A stretch of DNA of 64,000 nucleotides from Nocardia jinanensis. GTDB lineage: Bacteria > Actinomycetota > Actinomycetes > Mycobacteriales > Mycobacteriaceae. The translations under genes and the position numbers were made by a program. The DNA lies in NCBI RefSeq assembly GCF_014645735.1, contig NZ_BMMH01000006.1, forward strand, positions 310,001 to 374,000, written 5' to 3'. Below are positions 25,855 through 34,202 of this stretch, piece after piece (the first letter of the stretch is position 1; each line of letters begins with the position of its first letter). The notes beneath the pieces are model-generated. The model had not been told where the DNA came from. It made no database searches and worked only from the letters and a program-made list of their open reading frames with translations.

Positions 25855-26319
25855 ATGCCGAGCCCCTCTATACGCGAGGCGCCGCCGGGAGCCGTCGTCG
25901 ACCGCGTGTCGTTCGAGGTGGAGGCGGGCAAGGTGCGCGAGTTCGCACACGCCACGCGAGCGACCGACGCGGTCCACACCGATCCGCAGGCGGCCGCGGC
26001 AGCCGGATTTGCGCGTATGCCCGCGACGCCGACCCATGTGGTCGTCGCCGGGCACCACCGCGATCAGCAACAATTCGTCCGCGACCTCGGGCTGGCCATC
26101 GAACGCGTGGTGGTGGGCTCGGTCAAGTGGGAATACCACCGTCCCCTCGTAGCGGGCGATCGGCTCACCGGAACACGCCGGGTCGTCGCCGACACCACAA
26201 AAGAGGGAAAACGCGGCGGCACCATGCGGCTGGTGACACTCGAGACGTCCTGGGTGGACGACTCAGGTGAGACCGCCGTTACTCAGCGCGAGGTCCTGAT
26301 CGAAAGGGGCCGGCGATGA
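25855..26319 (+). CDS. FAS1-like / MaoC N-terminal hot-dog hydratase subunit
   Basis: 154 residues of single hot-dog fold (pattern YHRPLVAGDRLTGTRRV near residue 95), like the non-catalytic subunit of two-gene enoyl-CoA hydratases such as ChsH1/ChsH2 of mycobacterial steroid breakdown. It overlaps the next gene by ATGA, and the two should form one heteromeric hydratase. TAGGAGGT sits 4 bases before the ATG, one of the strongest ribosome sites in the window. The N-terminus begins close to operator 25824-25838. Confidence 0.8.
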   Translation: MPSPSIREAPPGAVVDRVSFEVEAGKVREFAHATRATDAVHTDPQAAAAAGFARMPATPTHVVVAGHHRDQQQFVRDLGLAIERVVVGSVKWEYHRPLVAGDRLTGTRRVVADTTKEGKRGGTMRLVTLETSWVDDSGETAVTQREVLIERGRR

Positions 26320-26726
26320 CGCGTCCACCGCTGCCACTGTCCGCGGGACAGAATCTGGGTACCCGCACCATCGGCCCGATCACCCGGACCGACATCATCC
26401 GGTTCGCCGGTGCCGGGGGCGATTTCAACCCACTGCACCACGATCCGGAGTACGCGCTCCGCGCCGGACTCCCGGGGGTGATCTCGATGGGGCAGATGCA
26501 GGCCGGCATGCTCGCCGCGTGGCTGACCGATGTGGTGCATGTCGAGCATCTGCTCACCTATGCCGTGCGGTTCGCCTCGCCACTCGCGGTCGGTGAAGCA
26601 CTCGAGTTGACCGGGCGCGTGGAATCCGTGCTCGGCGATATCGCCGAGACGACACTGACGGCGAGTGTCGCCGACCGAGTGGTGGTGAGCGCTACCGCGC
26701 GCGTCCGGATCTCCCCGACGACGTAG
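26316..26726 (+). CDS. MaoC-like (R)-specific enoyl-CoA hydratase subunit
   Basis: 136 residues with the hydratase-2 motif FAGAGGDFNPLHHDPEYA near residue 30, holding the catalytic Asp and His. It should add water to a trans-2-enoyl-CoA made by the FadE pair transcribed the other way. It is coupled to the upstream subunit by ATGA and followed by a strong convergent terminator. Confidence 0.88.
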   Translation: MTRPPLPLSAGQNLGTRTIGPITRTDIIRFAGAGGDFNPLHHDPEYALRAGLPGVISMGQMQAGMLAAWLTDVVHVEHLLTYAVRFASPLAVGEALELTGRVESVLGDIAETTLTASVADRVVVSATARVRISPTT

Positions 26727-26731
26727 CCGGC

Positions 26732-26762
26732 CGCGGTGCCGGCCCACCCGGCCGGCACCGCG
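26732..26762. terminator. Bidirectional terminator, 12-bp perfect stem
   Basis: CGCGGTGCCGGC (26732-26743) pairs with GCCGGCACCGCG (26751-26762) across a 7-base loop. It fills the gap between the convergent MaoC gene and the oxidoreductase gene. Confidence 0.8.
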
Positions 26763-27740
26763 CTACGGCCGCAACACGATCTTCCCGAACGCTTCGCCGG
26801 CCTCGATCAGCCGATGCGCCTCGGCCGCTTCGTCGAGAGGGAAGACGCGGGCGATGGGCGGCGGGGGCACCTCGCCGTCCGCGACCAGGCCGAGCAACCC
26901 GCGAAAGTCCGCGGGCCCGCCCATCGTGGTGCCCAGCAGGCTGTACTGGCCGAAGAAGAATGCTCGAACGTCCATGTCGGCCCGCTCGGCGACGTTGGCG
27001 CCCAACACCACCAGCCGCCCGCCGGGTCGCAGCGCACGCAACGACCGGTCCCACAGACCCACCGGATCGAGCACGACATCGAAACCGGTACCGCCGGAGG
27101 ACCGTTCCCTGATCTGTTCGGGCCAGTCCGGCGCGGTGTGCAGCACACCCCCGGCAGCTCCGGCCGCGCGGGCCCGGTCGAGCTTGTCCGGCGTGGACGC
27201 GGTGACGAACACCTGGGCACCTACGGCGCGGCCCAGCGCCAGTGCCATGGTGGCGACGCCGCCTCCCGCGCCGATGATCAGCAACGATTCACCGGCACCG
27301 AGGCCGGCCCGGCTCACCAGCGCGCGATAGGTGGTGACACCGACGAGAGGCAGGGCCGCAGCCTCTTCCCAGGAGTAAACGGCGGGCTTGGGTGCCAAGC
27401 ACTCCTCCGGCACGCTCACATAGTGCGCGTAGGTACCGGGAATCCGATCCCCCAGGATTTCGAACCCGGAAGCCGGGGCATCGGTCCGGTCGCCCCAGAA
27501 CAGCGAAGGCAGGATCACCACCTCCGTGCCGGTATCGGTGCGGATCCCGGCACCGTCCGCACCGGGGACATGAGGAAGCGGCGAACGGTAACGCCCGCGC
27601 CGGACCAGTACGTCGTGCCAGTTGAGCGCCGCGGCTCGCAGCTCGACGGTGACCCAGCCGGGACGGTCTTGCGGGTCGGCGATATGGCGCGGTACCAGGC
27701 ATTGCGGATCGCCGAAGGCGTCCAGCACCACCGCCTTCAT
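26763..27740 (-). CDS. Zinc-less MDR-family oxidoreductase (quinone oxidoreductase/enoyl reductase-like)
   Basis: 325 residues of the medium-chain dehydrogenase/reductase superfamily with a Rossmann GAGGGVATMALALGR near residue 168. The catalytic and structural zinc ligands of alcohol dehydrogenases are absent, as in quinone oxidoreductases and enoyl reductases. It may reduce an enone or an enoyl-CoA using NADPH. It overlaps the thioesterase gene by ATGA and is last in the operon that starts with the AliA-like ligase. Confidence 0.85.
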   Translation of the reverse strand: MKAVVLDAFGDPQCLVPRHIADPQDRPGWVTVELRAAALNWHDVLVRRGRYRSPLPHVPGADGAGIRTDTGTEVVILPSLFWGDRTDAPASGFEILGDRIPGTYAHYVSVPEECLAPKPAVYSWEEAAALPLVGVTTYRALVSRAGLGAGESLLIIGAGGGVATMALALGRAVGAQVFVTASTPDKLDRARAAGAAGGVLHTAPDWPEQIRERSSGGTGFDVVLDPVGLWDRSLRALRPGGRLVVLGANVAERADMDVRAFFFGQYSLLGTTMGGPADFRGLLGLVADGEVPPPPIARVFPLDEAAEAHRLIEAGEAFGKIVLRP

Positions 27741-28531
27741 CGAGGCTCCCCTTGCACCACCACGGTCGCGACCGCGCAGGGTTTGTTCGACGAGTTCACA
27801 GCCGTCACCTGTACCACGGCCAGCGTGCGGCCGCGGTGCAGGACCCGGGTTTGGAATGTCGTCGTGCCGCCGGCGTCGGCGGGCCGGACATAAACGATGT
27901 CGATGCTGGTGGTCCGCGCTCTTCCGGCCGCCCCGAGGGCGGACATCGCGGCGAACTCAGCGCCGGCGCACAGGATACCGCCGTGCACGTTGCCCATACC
28001 GTTGGCAGCGAACGCGGTGGACGGGAGTTCCAGTACATCGGGCGCCACCGCGCGGAACCCCAGTACCTCCCGTAGCGGCATATCGGCGGGCGGGCCGGCG
28101 GCCGGTGCCCCCGCGCCGGCAGGCGGGCTGTCCACCGGCACGAGATGCGAACGCTGCACCACGAGCGCGAGGACACGCCCCCGGTCGTCGGTCACTGTGC
28201 CGCGTGTCGTGCCGCCGCGATCATCACGTGCGACGAGCTCGCCGGTCACCGTCATCGGCGGGCCGTGCAGCGGCGGATCGGCGAGGAAATCGACCCGGAT
28301 GCCGAGGCTCACCGGCCAGCCGCCCGCCGGTGCGGCCGCGGCGACCAGGTAGCCGGTCACGTCGTCGAGAGGTACCCCGAGGGCGGCGCGGCTGCAACCG
28401 GCCTCGACGTCGCGCAGCCACGGGCCGGATTCCACGATCAGTTGCGCCCGCTGCGACGCCAGGGTGACGGGAGTTACCCGGACCAGGGCCTCCGGTCCTC
28501 CGAGAGCAAGTTGTGGGGTCGAGATCGGCAT
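27737..28531 (-). CDS. PaaI-type double hot-dog thioesterase
   Basis: 264 residues containing two hot-dog halves: the first carries the GVPLDDVTGYLVAAA segment and the second has NVHGGILCAGAEFAAMSALG, the PaaI/thioesterase signature with the active Gly-Gly and acid. It should hydrolyse acyl-CoAs, perhaps to release CoA from dead-end ring esters. I prefer the ATG at 28531, which overlaps the ligase stop by one base, over the GTG one codon earlier. Confidence 0.83.
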   Translation of the reverse strand: MPISTPQLALGGPEALVRVTPVTLASQRAQLIVESGPWLRDVEAGCSRAALGVPLDDVTGYLVAAAAPAGGWPVSLGIRVDFLADPPLHGPPMTVTGELVARDDRGGTTRGTVTDDRGRVLALVVQRSHLVPVDSPPAGAGAPAAGPPADMPLREVLGFRAVAPDVLELPSTAFAANGMGNVHGGILCAGAEFAAMSALGAAGRARTTSIDIVYVRPADAGGTTTFQTRVLHRGRTLAVVQVTAVNSSNKPCAVATVVVQGEPR

Positions 28532-30231
28532 CACGGTCGGTGCGCGCCCGACGCAGTCGGCTGATTCAGCTCTGCCGCGATTTGCCTACGCAGAAGATGT
28601 TTCTGAATTTTGCCTGTCGCGGTCATCGGCAGTTCCTCGACGGCCACAACCCGCTCGGGAGTCTTCTGAATCGCCACTCCCCGTTCGACGAGATAGCCGC
28701 GTAGTTCCTCGACGGTGGGGGCCCGGTGGCCTTCCCTGGCCACGACGTAGCAACAAACCTTCTCCCCGAGCCGCTCGTCGGGCATACCCACCACGGCGAG
28801 GGCCGATAGATCCGGGTGGTCGGCGAGCTTGTCCTCGACTTCGCGGACACTGATGTTCATCCCGCCCCGGATCACGATGTCCTTGGTACGACCCGTGACA
28901 CGGACATACCCGTCGGCGTCCATCACACCGAGATCACCCGATCGTGAGTACCCCTGCGGGGTGAACAGTTCCGCGGTCTCCGCGGGCCGGTTCAGGTATT
29001 CGATCATGTGCGACGGGCCGCGGTAGGCGATATCGCCCTCGGTTCCGCGCGGCACCTCGAGGCCGTCGTCACCGACGATCTTCACCTCGGCGCCCGGCAG
29101 CGCCGCGCCGTCGGATTTGATTGCTCGCTCCGGGGCGTCGGCGACGGTGCAGGTGGTGGTGGACAGATTCTCACTGCGGCCGTACAGCGACAACACACTC
29201 GCGGTCGGCAACGCCGCTTTGGCGTGCTCGACCACGGTGGCCGGGATCGGGGAGCCGGCGCAGGTCCAGACCCGTAGCGAGGAGAGATCCGCCCCGGGTC
29301 GCTCCTCGGCGGCGGCCAGCAGGGTCTGCAGGAAGGTTGTCGCCGTCACTGCCGCGGTGCAGCCGTACTGTTCGATCTCGGCCAGAGCCCGGACCGGACT
29401 CCACTCCGCCATGATGTGGGTCGCCGCACCGGCCAGCAGCGGGACCAATACGCTCGTCACCAGCCCGGTGGTGTGGGTGATCGGCGAAGGACCGAACTGC
29501 ACGTCGGACTCGGTGTGCCCGAAGGCCACCGTCAGCGCGCGCGCCCCGGCGGCATAGGTGTTGAAGGTGTGTACACACCCCTTGGGGCGGGATGTGGTGC
29601 CGGAGGTGTACACGATGACGAACGGGTCGTCCGGATGCGCCCGGAAGCCCAATTCGGCATCGACCTGCTCCGGATCCACGCCGGCGACCATGAGGTCTTC
29701 CAGCACCTCGATCCCGCGCTCGGCGTATGCCATTTTCCGGTCTCGCGGCGCACGCACCGCCACGATGGACTGCAGAGTCGGTGCGTCACGGCGGATTTCT
29801 TCGAGCATGCCGACATAGTCGAAGCCCTTGAACTCGGCCGGCGCGATGGCCATTCGCACCCCGGCATCGGCCACCACATGCGACACCTCGTCCTTGCGGT
29901 AGATCGGCATCACCGGGACCATCACCACACCGATCCGGGCCAGTGCCGCCGCGAGCAGCACGAAAGCCGCCCAGTTGGGCAACTGCACGGCAACGCGATC
30001 CCCTGGGCGTAGCCCGTGCCGGTACAGACCGAGAGCGAGTCGCTGCGAGGACTCGTAGAGCCCGTCGAAAGTCAGCGCATAGGTTCCATCGGTGACGAAG
30101 ACCTTGCCCGGGTTCGACTCGGCTCGTGACCGAAGCAGTTCGGTGAAATTCTCGTCCGCCCACTGCGCGCTCGCGTAGAACTCCTCGATCTGCGCCGGGG
30201 TGTACCGGCCGAGGTCTGGCTCGCTGGTCAT
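28531..30231 (-). CDS. aliA: AMP-forming acid-CoA ligase, cyclohexanecarboxylate-CoA ligase (AliA)-like
   Basis: 566 residues of the ANL superfamily: VYTSGTTSRPKGCVHTFNTY (phosphate loop, near residue 195), SGDLGVMDADGYVRVTGRTKD (hinge) and PMTATGKIQKHLLR with the catalytic Lys. The RGGMNISVREVEDKLADHP and LNRPAETAELFTP segments read like AliA of alicyclic-acid degraders. It would activate the ring carboxylate after alcohol/aldehyde oxidation. GGAGG lies 8 bases before the ATG at 30231, which settles the start over ATG/GTG codons upstream. Operator 30281-30295 lies 50 bp upstream. The gene symbol is by similarity and context. Confidence 0.8.
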   Translation of the reverse strand: MTSEPDLGRYTPAQIEEFYASAQWADENFTELLRSRAESNPGKVFVTDGTYALTFDGLYESSQRLALGLYRHGLRPGDRVAVQLPNWAAFVLLAAALARIGVVMVPVMPIYRKDEVSHVVADAGVRMAIAPAEFKGFDYVGMLEEIRRDAPTLQSIVAVRAPRDRKMAYAERGIEVLEDLMVAGVDPEQVDAELGFRAHPDDPFVIVYTSGTTSRPKGCVHTFNTYAAGARALTVAFGHTESDVQFGPSPITHTTGLVTSVLVPLLAGAATHIMAEWSPVRALAEIEQYGCTAAVTATTFLQTLLAAAEERPGADLSSLRVWTCAGSPIPATVVEHAKAALPTASVLSLYGRSENLSTTTCTVADAPERAIKSDGAALPGAEVKIVGDDGLEVPRGTEGDIAYRGPSHMIEYLNRPAETAELFTPQGYSRSGDLGVMDADGYVRVTGRTKDIVIRGGMNISVREVEDKLADHPDLSALAVVGMPDERLGEKVCCYVVAREGHRAPTVEELRGYLVERGVAIQKTPERVVAVEELPMTATGKIQKHLLRRQIAAELNQPTASGAHRP

Positions 30232-30280
30232 GGTGCCGTCCTCCATTGCATATGTCACACACACTCAGTCTGAAGATTAG

Positions 30281-30295
30281 AATGGTTAGACCTAA
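30281..30295. promoter_or_regulatory. Candidate GntR/FadR-type operator 7 (AliA-like operon promoter)
   Basis: AATGGT-TAG-ACCTAA, upstream of the ligase operon on the minus strand. Half-sites are near-perfect inverted copies. Confidence 0.7.
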
Positions 30296-30403
30296 TAGCG
30301 CAACAGGCTCCCTTCACAGAAAGCACTACGCAGCCGCCCCGGCATCCGAATCGCACCAGGTTCACCCGAACGAGGGATTCCGCGGATCATGCGAGTGATC
30401 CTT

Positions 30404-30418
30404 ATTGGTCGTACCAAA
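30404..30418. promoter_or_regulatory. Candidate GntR/FadR-type operator 8 (aldehyde dehydrogenase promoter)
   Basis: ATTGGT-CGT-ACCAAA, 69 bp before the aldehyde dehydrogenase start on the plus strand. With operator 7 it makes a divergent control region of about 255 bp. Confidence 0.65.
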
Positions 30419-30486
30419 TTAACCATTGCCATCTGATTATATTTTGGCATGCTGAGAGTGACGCCGTTCACAGAATGAGGAGCGAG

Positions 30487-31941
30487 ATGACGTCCATCGA
30501 CTACCGCGAGTTGTACATCGACGGAGGCTGGCGAACGCCTGCCACCGGCACCACCATCACCGTGCACTCCCCCACCACCGAACAGCCGATCGGCAGCGTG
30601 CCGGCGGCCGCGCCGCAGGACATCGACCGGGCGGTCGGCGCCGCGCGGGCGGCTTTCGACGATCCGCGGGGCTGGTCGACCTGGCATCCGAAGGAGCGCG
30701 CAGAGGCACTCGAGCGTTTCGCGACCGAACTCGAATCACGGTCGGCCGAGACCGCGCTCCGGGTCTCCCTGCAGAACGGAATGCCGATCTGGCTGGCCGA
30801 ACAGTTCGAGGGCGGGTTCCCCGCAGTCCTGCTGCGATACTTCGCTCAGCTGATGATCGACACACCCGAGGTAGACGAGCGCGCGGGAATGCTGGGAGGT
30901 ACCGCGCGCATCACCCGCCATCCCATCGGAGTGGTCGGCGCGGTCGTACCGTGGAATGTCCCCCAGGCCATCTCGTTCCTGAAGCTGGCGCCCGCGTTGG
31001 CCGCGGGCTGCACCGTCGTGCTGAAGCCGGCGGAGGAAACGGTGCTCGACGCCTTCCTGATGGCCGAGGCCGCCGAAGCCGCGGGCCTGCCCGCCGGCGT
31101 CCTGAATGTAGTGCCCGGCGGCCGCGACATCGGCGCGTACCTGGTGGAACATCCCGGAGTCGACAAGGTGTCGTTCACCGGATCCACGGCTGCCGGGCGC
31201 AAAATAGCCGAGACGTGTGGACGACTGCTGCGTCCGGTCACCCTCGAGCTGGGAGGTAAATCGGCGGCTATCCTGCTCGACGATGTAGATCTCGACGCGT
31301 CGCTGGAGTCGCTGTTCGGGGTCACATTCCTCAACAACGGCCAGATCTGCTGGCTCAACACCCGGGTGCTCGCCCCACGTTCGCGTTACGAGCAGGTGGT
31401 CGACGCCCTGACCGACCTGGCTCGGTCGCTGAAAATCGGCGACCCACTCGATCCCGCGACCAAGATCGGCCCATTGGTCTCGGCTCGGCAGCGGGAACGG
31501 GTGGAGAGCTACATCGCCCAGGGCCGGCGCGAAGGCGCCCGGTTGACCACCGGCGGCCGCCGTCCGGCCGGTTTCGACTCCGGTTACTTCATGGAGCCGA
31601 CCATCTTCGCCGACCTGGACAATTCGGCGACCGTCGCACGCGAGGAAATCTTCGGTCCGGTGCTCAGCGTGATCCCGTTCACCGATGAGGACGAGGCCAT
31701 CGCCATCGCCAACGACAGCGACTACGGCCTCGGCGGTTCGGTGTGGTCGTCGGATGTGGAGCGCGCCGCGAATCTCGCGGCGCGGGTGCAATCGGGCACC
31801 ATCGGGGTCAACCACTACACGAACGACCCCGTCGCGCCGTTCGGCGGCATCAAGAGCAGTGGTATGGGCCGCGAGCTCGGCCCTGAGGGCCTGCACACCT
31901 TCCAGCACATCCGGACGGTGTACCTGCCACCCGCCGTCTGA
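30487..31941 (+). CDS. NAD-dependent aldehyde dehydrogenase (TerpE-like role)
   Basis: 484 residues, complete ALDH: PWNVPQAISFLKLAPALAAG, GxTxxG as FTGSTAAGR, general-base Glu in ELGGKSAAIL, and catalytic Cys in NNGQICWLNTRV near residue 285. It should oxidise the ring aldehyde made by the alcohol dehydrogenase at 36807 to the acid used by the ligase. The ATG at 30487 is chosen because GAGGAG lies 5 bases before it. It carries its own GntR-type operator, so it is co-regulated with the ring pathway and not only with the P450 genes. Confidence 0.92.
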   Translation: MTSIDYRELYIDGGWRTPATGTTITVHSPTTEQPIGSVPAAAPQDIDRAVGAARAAFDDPRGWSTWHPKERAEALERFATELESRSAETALRVSLQNGMPIWLAEQFEGGFPAVLLRYFAQLMIDTPEVDERAGMLGGTARITRHPIGVVGAVVPWNVPQAISFLKLAPALAAGCTVVLKPAEETVLDAFLMAEAAEAAGLPAGVLNVVPGGRDIGAYLVEHPGVDKVSFTGSTAAGRKIAETCGRLLRPVTLELGGKSAAILLDDVDLDASLESLFGVTFLNNGQICWLNTRVLAPRSRYEQVVDALTDLARSLKIGDPLDPATKIGPLVSARQRERVESYIAQGRREGARLTTGGRRPAGFDSGYFMEPTIFADLDNSATVAREEIFGPVLSVIPFTDEDEAIAIANDSDYGLGGSVWSSDVERAANLAARVQSGTIGVNHYTNDPVAPFGGIKSSGMGRELGPEGLHTFQHIRTVYLPPAV

Positions 31942-32012
31942 CCGGCGGCGCACACCCGACTGATATTGTGTCTTACATCACGTCCCTGAGCATTGTGGAG
32001 AACGTCGAGCCA

Positions 32013-32888
32013 ATGAAGGTGATCGAACCGAAGCCGGACGACTTCGCCGTCCGGGCGATGCGGCGGTTTCTCTCCCAGCTCCGAACGGCCGGAGGCGAGG
32101 CGCTCGGCGCTGTCGCATGCCGCGAGGCATGCGAAGCGCTGGGCTTCACCAAGGCGATGTTCTCTCGGGTGAGTGGTGCGTCGTGGACCCCGGAGCATGT
32201 CTACATGGCACCGGATCTGCAAGATTGTTTCCACGAACTCCGTCGTGCCGTCGACGGCACTCCCGTGCCGTTGCTGCGGGCACCGCGCGAGGCCGATCTG
32301 GTCCGGTTCCGGCGCCCGTACCTGCTCGGTCGGCGCGCTTACCATCGTGGGGCGTACCGGCCGCTCATCGACCTGTCCGATCCCGTCGCGTATGCCGCGG
32401 CGCCGATCATCGCCAACGGACGCACCGTGGCGATTCTTCATGTCGACCGCAACCGTGAAGTGGTCACCGACGAGGATCTGCGGCTGCTGGCCATGGCCGC
32501 TCGGGTATCCGGGCTGGTGATCGCCACCGAGGAGAACCTGGGGTATCTGGCCCGGCGACGGAGCACGCTGGCGGGGCTGGTCGAGCAGCTCGTCGACGCC
32601 GATACGGGCGACGCCACCATGTTCCGCCGCGGCCGGCCCGAGCAGTCGCCCCCTGGACTCGGGGTCGCGCTGACCGCCACCGATCCGTTGACCGACCGCG
32701 AAGAAGATGTACTGCGACTGATGGCAGCCGGCGCGACCAACCGGCAGATCGCCACCCAGCTGTTCATCTCCGACGGCACCGTCAAAGCTCATGTGCGCCA
32801 AATTTTCCGCAAGCTCGCTGTGGAATCTCGCGCGCAGGCCGCCGCCTACTACCGGCACGGCCGGGCGGGCACGACGATACGACCGTGA
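32013..32888 (+). CDS. GAF-like sensor/LuxR-type regulator 1
   Basis: 291 residues. The N-terminal 200 residues look like a GAF-type ligand sensor (AAAPIIANGRTVAILHVDRN at about residues 128-147). The C-terminal LuxR/NarL HTH is clear: LTDREEDVLRLMAAGATNRQ followed by IATQLFISDGTVKAHVRQIF. No phospho-acceptor domain is seen, so it is a one-component activator. I prefer the ATG at 32013 (GGAG 11 bases upstream) over a GTG at 31968 lacking a ribosome site. Its stop overlaps regulator 2 by GTGA. Placed beside the P450/ferredoxin genes that lack the GntR operator, it may sense the terpene or alcohol. Confidence 0.87.
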   Translation: MKVIEPKPDDFAVRAMRRFLSQLRTAGGEALGAVACREACEALGFTKAMFSRVSGASWTPEHVYMAPDLQDCFHELRRAVDGTPVPLLRAPREADLVRFRRPYLLGRRAYHRGAYRPLIDLSDPVAYAAAPIIANGRTVAILHVDRNREVVTDEDLRLLAMAARVSGLVIATEENLGYLARRRSTLAGLVEQLVDADTGDATMFRRGRPEQSPPGLGVALTATDPLTDREEDVLRLMAAGATNRQIATQLFISDGTVKAHVRQIFRKLAVESRAQAAAYYRHGRAGTTIRP

Positions 32889-33634
32889 GTGCCGATCGAA
32901 ATCATCGCGGGCAGGTCGACCGAGCAGTCGCGACCGTTACGCAGGCCACCGATCGCGATATGCTCGCCGCGGCGCTGTGCGCGGCCAGCGCAGCGGTCAC
33001 CGGCGCCGATTCGGTGCTACTCGCCGAAGTCACCGGCATGCTGCTACACGAGATCGCCCGTCACGATCGGACCGGCTCCGCGCCGCCCGGACTTCGAGCC
33101 GAGGAGATCACGCTCCCGCTTCCTCCCGCGCATGAGGACCGCGGCATGGTGCGGCACGAGATCGGCTTCGCTGTACCCGCGAGCCGGCGCGCCATCACCG
33201 TGCTGGAGATCGAGCAGGCCGCTACCCGTACCGTCCTACTTGTAGAAGGCACGGTCGGCGACGAGGACCACGCTGCCGTACTGCTGCTGATCGACCTTGC
33301 TGTCGCGACCGCCGAACGACTCGACAGCGAGGAACGTCTGCGTGCCCAGCAGCTGCGGCTGCGCACGCTGAGCGAGGAGATCCGCGGACTGCACTCGGCA
33401 GGCGCCGATCCAGCCCTCCCGCACAGTGATCGGGCTGCCGAGTTCGCCGCCGCGGCGGCACTGCTCACCGATCGCGAGCGCGACATACTCGAGAACATTC
33501 TGCAGGGCGCGTCCAACGCGGCCATCGCCCAGACTCACACGTTATCGATCGAGACCGTGAAGACCCACGTCAAACACATTCTGCGGAAGATGGGAGCCGT
33601 CAACCGGGCCGAACTCATCGCCCGGTCCGGTTGA
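32885..33634 (+). CDS. GAF-like sensor/LuxR-type regulator 2
   Basis: 249 residues with the same architecture as its neighbour but a different sensor sequence (LLAAVT-type segments; TADxVLLAEVTGMLLHE near residue 40). The C-terminal HTH reads LTDRERDILENILQGASNAA followed by IAQTHTLSIETVKTHVKHIL. The GTG start overlaps the previous stop by four bases, so both regulators are made from one message, perhaps as a heterodimer. The gene converges on the ferredoxin gene with only 9 bp between stops. Confidence 0.87.
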   Translation: MSADRNHRGQVDRAVATVTQATDRDMLAAALCAASAAVTGADSVLLAEVTGMLLHEIARHDRTGSAPPGLRAEEITLPLPPAHEDRGMVRHEIGFAVPASRRAITVLEIEQAATRTVLLVEGTVGDEDHAAVLLLIDLAVATAERLDSEERLRAQQLRLRTLSEEIRGLHSAGADPALPHSDRAAEFAAAAALLTDRERDILENILQGASNAAIAQTHTLSIETVKTHVKHILRKMGAVNRAELIARSG

Positions 33635-33643
33635 CACACATCG

Positions 33644-33961
33644 CTAGACCGACGAATCGACCACCTCGACGTGCACCTCGTCCTGCTCCCCCACGATCAG
33701 CTGGCAGGACAGCCGCGAATTCGACTGCGATCCATCGAGAAATTCCACGAGCTCGGATTCCTCGGCCGACGGGGGATCGAAGAGATCGGACGAGGAATCG
33801 GGCAGATAGACGTGGCACGTCGCGCACGAACAGCTGCCGCCGCATTCGGCGACGATACCGGGAAGGTTATTCCTGACCGAACCATCCATCACGCTCTGAC
33901 CTGCGGGAACCTCAACGGCCTTCGTAGTGCCGTCGGGGAGGTGGTAAACGACTCGTGCCAT
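33644..33961 (-). CDS. terpB: [2Fe-2S] ferredoxin, terpredoxin/putidaredoxin-like
   Basis: 105 residues of the plant/vertebrate-type [2Fe-2S] P450 ferredoxins. The cluster motif is ECGGSCSCATCHVYL (C-x5-C-x2-C) with the fourth ligand in LSCQLIV. An additional Cys replaces the Ala that putidaredoxin has inside the loop, giving two close non-ligand/ligand Cys pairs. GGAG before the ATG at 33961 is strong, so the longer frame is rejected. It should shuttle electrons from the reductase at 35531 to the CYP108-like P450. It is divergent from that P450, 241 bp apart. Confidence 0.9.
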   Translation of the reverse strand: MARVVYHLPDGTTKAVEVPAGQSVMDGSVRNNLPGIVAECGGSCSCATCHVYLPDSSSDLFDPPSAEESELVEFLDGSQSNSRLSCQLIVGEQDEVHVEVVDSSV

Positions 33962-34202
33962 GATCTCTCCTCGTCTGTGTCTCGAGGCTGCGCTGCCTCG
34001 CCTCATCGTGGGGCAGCGGCGAAGCCCGGATCATCACCACGGGGATATATTCGGCAGCCCGCCGGAGGGAGCCGGTGGAGTGGTCTCGACAATTCCCTCT
34101 CGAAGGCACCGAGATACCCCGTCGGGGTGATGAGAGTCACGTGATCCAGGGCACACACTGATCGAGTTCCAGCCCTGCGAAAGCGCGAGATAGGACTTTC
34201 GA
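33962..34202. promoter_or_regulatory. Divergent promoter region between ferredoxin and P450
   Basis: The 241-bp gap must hold both promoters. It contains no WWWGGW-N3-WCCWWA site, unlike the rest of the cluster. There are several short inverted repeats (for example CGAGGCTGCGCTGCCTCG at 33982-33999, an 8-bp stem with a 2-base loop), which could be regulatory, but I cannot assign a regulator. Confidence 0.4.
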
